Shown here piece by piece: positions 59,383 through 64,000 of a DNA stretch of 64,000 bases. A program made the translations under genes and the position numbers. Under the pieces are notes generated by a model, which saw nothing but the letters and a program-made list of their open reading frames with translations, had not been told where the DNA came from and made no database searches. The first letter of the stretch is position 1. The number at the start of each line of letters is the position of its first letter. Source of the stretch: Pseudomonas palleroniana (GTDB taxonomy: Bacteria > Pseudomonadota > Gammaproteobacteria > Pseudomonadales > Pseudomonadaceae); the NCBI RefSeq assembly GCF_003031675.1, contig NZ_PYWX01000068.1, positions 1 through 64,000 of the forward strand. The letters are read 5' to 3'.

Positions 59383-62097
59383 TCAGTACCACTGCTTGAA
59401 GCGGCGGATGTAGATCGTTTTCATCAGTTGGGCCACGCAGCAGTAGGCGAGCAGGGTGCCGACCAGCCATGGGAAGTACGCCAGCGGCAGCGGTTGCAGG
59501 CCCACCAGGGTGCCCAGCGGCGAGAACGGCACGTAGATCCCCAGAGCGATCACCAGGCAGGTCATCATCAGCACCGGCCAGGCCGCCGTGCTCTGGAAGA
59601 ACGGGATCTTGCGGGTGCGCAGCATATGCACCACCAGGGTTTGCGAGAGCAGCCCTTCGATGAACCAGCCGGACTGGAACAGGGTCTGCATTTCCACACT
59701 GTTAGCGCTGAACACGTACCACATCAAGGCAAAGGTGGTGATGTCGAAGATCGACGAGGTCGGCCCGATCCAGATCATGAAGCGGCCGATGTTTTGCGCA
59801 TCCCACTTACGTGGTTTGGCCAGGTATTCCTTGTCCATCTTGTCCCACGGCAAGGCCAGCTGGGAGATGTCGTACATCAGGTTTTGCAGCAGCAGGTGGA
59901 TCGCCAGCATCGGCATGAACGGAATGAACGCACTGGCTACCAGTACCGAGAACACGTTGCCGAAGTTGGAGCTGGCGGTCATGTTCAGGTACTTCATGAT
60001 ATTGCCGAAGGTTTCGCGGCCCTTGAGCACACCTTCTTCCAGCACCATCAGGCTCTTTTCCAGCAGGATGATGTCCGCCGATTCCTTGGCGATATCCGTG
60101 GCGGTGTCGACCGAAATACCCACGTCGGCATCGCGCAGCGCCGGCGCATCGTTGATACCGTCGCCCAGGAAACCCACGGTATGGCCGTTGGCTTGCAGGG
60201 CCTTGAGCACCCGGGATTTCTGCAGCGGTGTCAGCTTGGCAAACACCGTGCGTTCTTCCACGCGGCGCAGCAGGGTGGCGTCGTCCATGGCTTCGATATC
60301 CACGCCCAGCAGCGGCTGGCCGGGTTCGAGGCCAACCTGGCGGCAGATCTTGGCGGTGACTACCGCGTTGTCGCCGGTGAGCACTTTGACGGCAACACCA
60401 ATTTCCTGCAGTGCGGCAATGGCCGGGCCCGCGGTTTCCTTTGGCGGATCGAGGAAGGTCAGGAAGCCCTGGATCACCAGGTTGCGCTCATCGGCAGGGG
60501 TGTACTGTTGGCGCGCCAGGGATTTGGGAATGTTGCGCGTTGCGACCACCAGTACGCGGAAACCATCCTCGTTGTAGTCGTTGGCCAGCGCCAGCAACTC
60601 TTCACGACGGCGCTCATCCAGCGGCACGGCATCGCTGCCTTCCTTCACGTGGGTGGAAATGCTCAGCATCTCTTCCACGGCGCCCTTGCACACCAGCAAC
60701 TGATCGCCGGCAGCATCCTTGACGACGATCGACAGGCGGCGGCGTACAAAGTCGAACGGCAATTCATCCACTTTGCTGTAGGCAAATGGCACCTGGAACT
60801 TGGGGTTCTGCTCCGAGAACTGCACCACGGCCTGGTCCATCAGGTTCTTCATGCCGCTCTGGTGGAAACTGTTGAGCCAGGCCAGCGACAGCACCGCATC
60901 GTCACGTTGGCCAAAGGCGTTGACGTGGTGTTCGAGGATGATTTTGTCCTGGGTCAGGGTGCCGGTCTTGTCGGTGCACAGCACGTCCATCGAACCGAAG
61001 TTCTGGATCGCATTCAGACGCTTGACCACCACTTTGCGCTTGGCCATGGCGGTGGCGCCCTTGGCCAGGTTGGCGCTGACGATCATCGGCAGCATTTCCG
61101 GGGTGAGGCCCACAGCAACCGCCAGGGCGAACAGGAACGCATCGCCCCAATCACCTTTGGAGAAACCGTTGAGCAGGAACACGATCGGCACCATCACCAG
61201 CATGAAGCGGATCAGCAGCCAGCTGACGCTGTTCACCCCACGGTCGAAGGCGGTTTGCACACGGGAGCCGACGATCGCTTTGGCCAGGGAACCGAAGTAG
61301 GTGCGCGGCCCGGTGGCGACCACCACGGCTTTGGCCCGGCCGCTGACTACGTTGGTGCCCATGAAGCAGATGTTCGGCAGGTCCAGCAGGTTGCCCTGGT
61401 CGGCCGCCAACGAGGACGCCGACTTCTGCGTCACATCACCCAGGGTGTCGTACTTCTCGACCGGCAAGGCTTCGCCGGTCAGCACCGCCTGGCTGATAAA
61501 CAGGTCACGGGATTCGATCAGGCGGATATCCGCCGGGATCATATCGCCGGCCGACAACTGCACGATATCGCCGGCCACCAGTTCACGCATCGGCACTTCG
61601 CGCAGGCTGGGCTGGGCGCCCACTTGCTCGCGGCGCAGCACGGTGGCGGTGGTGCGGACCATTGCCTTGAGCGCTTCGGCGGACTTGGCCGAGCGGTGTT
61701 CCTGCCAGAAGCGCAGCAGGCTGCTGAGCAACACCATGGTCATGATGATGATGACCTTGGTCGGGTCGGCCTCTTCGCCGTCCCGCATCGGCAGCCAGCA
61801 GTCGGTGACAAAGCTGATGCCGCCCAGGGTCAGCAGGACATAGATAAAAGGGTTGTTCAGTGCCTGCAGGAACTGGACGATGGCGTGAGGCGGCTTGTCA
61901 TGGGCCACCTCGTTATAGCCTTCGCGCTGGAGGCGTGCCGAGGCATCCAGTTCGGTCAGGCCGTCCTGGGTCGCCCGTACATTGGCGAGGGTGGCCGACA
62001 GGCCGTTCTGGGCTTCGCGGGCGGCACGCATCGACAGTTTGGTGTCGGTCGCAGTGCCATTTTTCTTGTGCAGAGGCGTGTTTTTTACGGCGCTCAT
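59383..62097 (-). CDS. mgtA: Magnesium-translocating P-type ATPase
   Basis: 904 residues from ATG 62097. P-type 3B ATPase: phosphorylation site CTDKTGTLTQDKI, actuator TGEALPVEK, hinge GDGINDAPALRDADVGISVD, the TGDN motif and about ten transmembrane helices, ending KTIYIRRFKQWY. MgtA-type N-terminus with a cytoplasmic basic extension. It imports Mg2+ under low-Mg conditions. A long leader with a strong hairpin and an upstream proline-rich ORF precede it (listed separately), suggesting leader-mediated control as in enteric mgtA, though the elements are not homologous by sequence. Confidence 0.93.
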   Translation of the reverse strand: MSAVKNTPLHKKNGTATDTKLSMRAAREAQNGLSATLANVRATQDGLTELDASARLQREGYNEVAHDKPPHAIVQFLQALNNPFIYVLLTLGGISFVTDCWLPMRDGEEADPTKVIIIMTMVLLSSLLRFWQEHRSAKSAEALKAMVRTTATVLRREQVGAQPSLREVPMRELVAGDIVQLSAGDMIPADIRLIESRDLFISQAVLTGEALPVEKYDTLGDVTQKSASSLAADQGNLLDLPNICFMGTNVVSGRAKAVVVATGPRTYFGSLAKAIVGSRVQTAFDRGVNSVSWLLIRFMLVMVPIVFLLNGFSKGDWGDAFLFALAVAVGLTPEMLPMIVSANLAKGATAMAKRKVVVKRLNAIQNFGSMDVLCTDKTGTLTQDKIILEHHVNAFGQRDDAVLSLAWLNSFHQSGMKNLMDQAVVQFSEQNPKFQVPFAYSKVDELPFDFVRRRLSIVVKDAAGDQLLVCKGAVEEMLSISTHVKEGSDAVPLDERRREELLALANDYNEDGFRVLVVATRNIPKSLARQQYTPADERNLVIQGFLTFLDPPKETAGPAIAALQEIGVAVKVLTGDNAVVTAKICRQVGLEPGQPLLGVDIEAMDDATLLRRVEERTVFAKLTPLQKSRVLKALQANGHTVGFLGDGINDAPALRDADVGISVDTATDIAKESADIILLEKSLMVLEEGVLKGRETFGNIMKYLNMTASSNFGNVFSVLVASAFIPFMPMLAIHLLLQNLMYDISQLALPWDKMDKEYLAKPRKWDAQNIGRFMIWIGPTSSIFDITTFALMWYVFSANSVEMQTLFQSGWFIEGLLSQTLVVHMLRTRKIPFFQSTAAWPVLMMTCLVIALGIYVPFSPLGTLVGLQPLPLAYFPWLVGTLLAYCCVAQLMKTIYIRRFKQWY

Positions 62098-62226
62098 TGT
62101 CTGTACTCCTGTCGCCAATTCTCGACAAAACATACCCGGTACTTACCTGATTGCAGGCGAGCGAAAGCATGCCGAGCCGCGGACTTCGCGATCGGTTTAA
62201 ATAAAGTGCTTAATAACTTCTACAAG

Positions 62227-62266
62227 GCCCGCTTAGTGCGCGTTAATTAATTAGCGCGCAGCGGGC
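62227..62266 (-). promoter_or_regulatory. Strong leader hairpin upstream of mgtA
   Basis: Nested arms GCCCGC (62227-62232)/GCGGGC (62261-62266) and TGCGCG (62237-62242)/CGCGCA (62255-62260) with an AT-only loop TTAATTAATTA. It lies about 130 bases before the mgtA start on the transcribed strand and could be part of a Mg2+- or proline-responsive leader. Confidence 0.5.
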
Positions 62267-62332
62267 TACTACTGGACTTGTTCATAAAGAACTCCAGAAG
62301 GTTAATCGGAAAAGTTGTGGTTTCCAGCAGGC

Positions 62333-62626
62333 TCAGGCTGTGCGAGCGCTCACATAGAGGCTAAGCATCAGGCTCGCTTGAACGAGGCTGGAAACGTTCC
62401 GTCTCTGCGGGTCTTGAGGGTCGGCGTGATCCCAGTGCTGAACCAGTTGGCCAGTGGTGGGGCAGACACGCCAGTGCGCCAGCATTGGCGCCGGGCGTAC
62501 TTGGGGAGAGGTTGCGGCAAAGGGCGAGCGGGTAGGCGAAAAGCCCACGGGCATGCGGCATAGCTTGGCTCGCAGGGCCGAGGCCAGCGAGCGGATATCA
62601 GGCAAAACAAAGGGTTGAAGGGTCAT
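62333..62626 (-). CDS. Proline-rich small ORF in the mgtA leader region
   Basis: 97 residues from ATG 62626, with GAGG 6 bases before it, a good ribosome site. The sequence is basic and proline/serine/threonine-rich (MPVGFSPTRSPFAATSPQVRPAPML) with a CPTTGQLVQHW middle. It runs toward mgtA on the same strand and ends 236 bases before it. Composition is more protein-like than the overlapping frames. Could be a leader peptide ORF or simply a small hypothetical gene. Confidence 0.5.
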   Translation of the reverse strand: MTLQPFVLPDIRSLASALRAKLCRMPVGFSPTRSPFAATSPQVRPAPMLAHWRVCPTTGQLVQHWDHADPQDPQRRNVSSLVQASLMLSLYVSARTA

Positions 62627-62945
62627 AACACACCTCGGGACCGGACAAGCGACCGGCGAGGCAGTTACGGTGGAGCATCAAGCTCTAGCGCAGCTTACCG
62701 GACCGGGGAGGCGAGTCCTGTCATATTCTGGGTTTGGCGCCCGATGCCCGCAGAGGCGGTGCTCGGACAGCGACTAGATACTGTGTCCATTGGCTTCTTT
62801 TGTGAGGTTTAAAAAAGGCCCCCAATTGCGGGCAGGGGCAATCTACTCAGCCAGTTACAAAATGTCAACGCATGATTAATTAAATGATCCGGCGTTCAGA
62901 GTTCATTCAGACAAGAGGCACGGGAAAGTTGCGATATATATAACT

Positions 62946-63557
62946 TCATACGCCCAATGCCGCGAGATAGGCGAGATACAACAGTACCAATCCGCAGGTG
63001 CCATAACTGACCCGCTGCCAGCGCGCCGATGCGTTCTTGCGCAACAGGTTGACCAGCGTAGCCACCACGAAGCACGACAATACCGACGCCAGCATGAAAC
63101 CGGCAAAAAACATCAGGGTCTGCGAATGACTGGGCGTAGTGCCGACGATGCCCGACAATGCACTGCCGAGGGCGCCCCAATACACAATGTTCTTCGGGTT
63201 GGCCAGGGAGATGGCTGCGCCTACCGCCAGCGCATTCTGCCCTGAACGTGCAGGCCCGGTTTGCGCTTGCGGCAAGTGCCAGGCGTCGATCAAGCCGCGC
63301 ACGCCCAGCCAGGCCAGGTACAGCGCGCAGACCACCGTCAGCGGTATGCGCACGGCGTCATGCTGGATCAGCAGGGCGATACCGGTCAGGCCGATAACCG
63401 CCCACACGGCATCGCCCACCAGAGAGCCGACCTGCACGAGCAAGGCCGGGGTGAACCCCTGAAGCAAACCCCGGCGCAACGTCTCCGCCAGCACCGCACC
63501 GGGAGAGAGGCAAAAAACAAAACCGAATACCAGTGCGTAAAAAAAGATCGTCAACAT
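62946..63557 (-). CDS. LysE/RhtB-family amino-acid exporter
   Basis: 203 residues from ATG 63557; the longer frame to 63716 is not needed. Six helices, FVFCLSPGAVLAETLRRGLLQGF start (the SPGP-like signature with GA), and AISLANPKNIVYWGALG (NPK motif). Exports an amino acid or derivative, inner membrane. The AraC gene lies upstream on the same strand, 73 bases before, the usual pairing of exporter and activator. Confidence 0.86.
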   Translation of the reverse strand: MLTIFFYALVFGFVFCLSPGAVLAETLRRGLLQGFTPALLVQVGSLVGDAVWAVIGLTGIALLIQHDAVRIPLTVVCALYLAWLGVRGLIDAWHLPQAQTGPARSGQNALAVGAAISLANPKNIVYWGALGSALSGIVGTTPSHSQTLMFFAGFMLASVLSCFVVATLVNLLRKNASARWQRVSYGTCGLVLLYLAYLAALGV

Positions 63558-63630
63558 GCCTGAATTCCCAGAAGTGATGGCAGGCAGTGTGCGAGCGGAT
63601 GGCGCTATCGTCTTGGACCAGATTGCGATT

Positions 63631-64000
63631 TCAGCGCTGCAACAGGTGTTGATAACGGCCGGGAGTAATGCCATAGGCGGCGCGGAAATGCCGATTGAGG
63701 TGGCTCTGGTCGGCAAAACCCAGGTCCTGGGCCACTTCGCAGGGTTGCAGCCCCCTGCGCAGCAGACCTTTGGCGCGCCGGGTGCGAAGTTGCATGGCCC
63801 ATTGCCGCGGGCTCAAGCCGGTCTCTTTCTGGAAGGCCCGCAACAGATGAAATTTGGACAGCCCCAACTCATCGCCAAGGTGTTCCAGAGGCAGCGTCTG
63901 ATGAAGTTGCGCAGCGAGCAACTCCTGGGCGCGGCTGATCATGGGTTTTCCCGCCGGTGCACTCCCTTGCAGGCGCACACCACTGCAACCGACCACCTCG
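63631..64000 (-). CDS. AraC-family regulator, partial (runs off the window)
   Basis: The C-terminal 120 or so residues of an AraC protein: LPLEHLGDELGLSKFHLLRAFQKETGLSPRQW and LQPCEVAQDLGFADQSHLNRHFRAAYGITPGRYQHLL-type double helix-turn-helix. The frame is open at the right edge, so the sensor domain lies outside the window; the GTG at 63996 is not the start. Probably controls the adjacent LysE exporter. N-terminal part cannot be judged. Confidence 0.85.
   Translation of the reverse strand, partial: EVVGCSGVRLQGSAPAGKPMISRAQELLAAQLHQTLPLEHLGDELGLSKFHLLRAFQKETGLSPRQWAMQLRTRRAKGLLRRGLQPCEVAQDLGFADQSHLNRHFRAAYGITPGRYQHLLQR

Noticed and set aside
59341..62250. A 969-codon open frame opposite mgtA
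   Set aside because: It is a shadow of the GC-rich mgtA codons; low-complexity His/Gln/Arg text with no domain, while the minus strand encodes an unmistakable P-type ATPase.
1..64000. CRISPR arrays, insertion sequences, rRNA, origin
   Set aside because: No regularly spaced repeats, transposase motifs, rRNA sequence or DnaA-box cluster were recognised by eye.

Overview
The window is a piece of chromosome from a fluorescent Pseudomonas (P. fluorescens group). The basis is family recognition by eye: a PvdQ-type acylase with a PvdS-type promoter box, an MvaT/MvaU-family silencer, a stand-alone 688-residue TreS, a short LOV protein, an RhtB/LysE pair and Pseudomonas-style tRNA-Cys and tRNA-Leu genes. 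Most of the window is GC-rich core genome. Two stretches (about 7.0-11.5 kb and 32.2-53.5 kb) are visibly AT-richer and behave as accessory DNA.

Layout. 0-6.6 kb: a large toxin-like protein with an EreA/ChaN-like C-terminus, a Fur-like regulator and pvdQ. 6.8-11.5 kb: tRNA-Cys, then a single-gene OLD-family ATPase/TOPRIM nuclease (possible phage defence), then a decayed P2-like prophage: integrase C-terminus, gpD C-terminus, endolysin with an amber stop, an intact-looking nested Rz/Rz1 spanin pair, a LexA box and a methylase stub. 11.6-14.8 kb: YceK-type lipoprotein, Hsp20, MFS exporter, LysE exporter and a 27-residue membrane protein. 15-23.6 kb: a complete trans-4-hydroxy-L-proline catabolic operon (permease, 2-epimerase, deaminase, semialdehyde dehydrogenase, D-amino-acid-type dehydrogenase) flanked by two AraC-type regulators. 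23.7-31.7 kb: treS, an isochorismatase-like hydrolase, an overlapping three-gene unit (2OG-Fe oxygenase, Ada-type zinc domain, metal-site-less oxygenase paralogue), a GNAT protein, a LysR regulator and an orphan hoxX-like gene.

31.8-53.5 kb: a truncated, frameshifted LOV photoreceptor marks the left edge of a block of oxidoreductases and hydrolases. It holds a two-gene YeeE/YedE sulfur transporter; a five-gene operon (alpha/beta hydrolase, SCP2 protein, HxlR-SCP2 fusion regulator, Old-Yellow-Enzyme, dehalogenase-like hydrolase) divergent from a GMC/cholesterol-oxidase-like enzyme and a FadL porin; and three further SDR/OYE/MDR modules. Modules sit next to regulators of four different families (HxlR, TetR, LysR, AraC). 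An MvaU-type xenogeneic silencer lies inside the block. I read it as an accreted island for handling hydrophobic, carbonyl- or enone-bearing compounds, possibly sterol- or terpenoid-like; this is inference.

53.5-64 kb: back to core: AraC regulator, a twice-frameshifted lipoprotein relic, tRNA-Leu, a serine-linker coiled-coil periplasmic protein, GFA, DinB, TerB-like, outer-membrane-barrel and SLOG proteins, MgtA with a structured leader and a proline-rich upstream ORF, and a LysE exporter with an AraC regulator running off the window end. I found no rRNA, CRISPR array, insertion sequence or replication origin.
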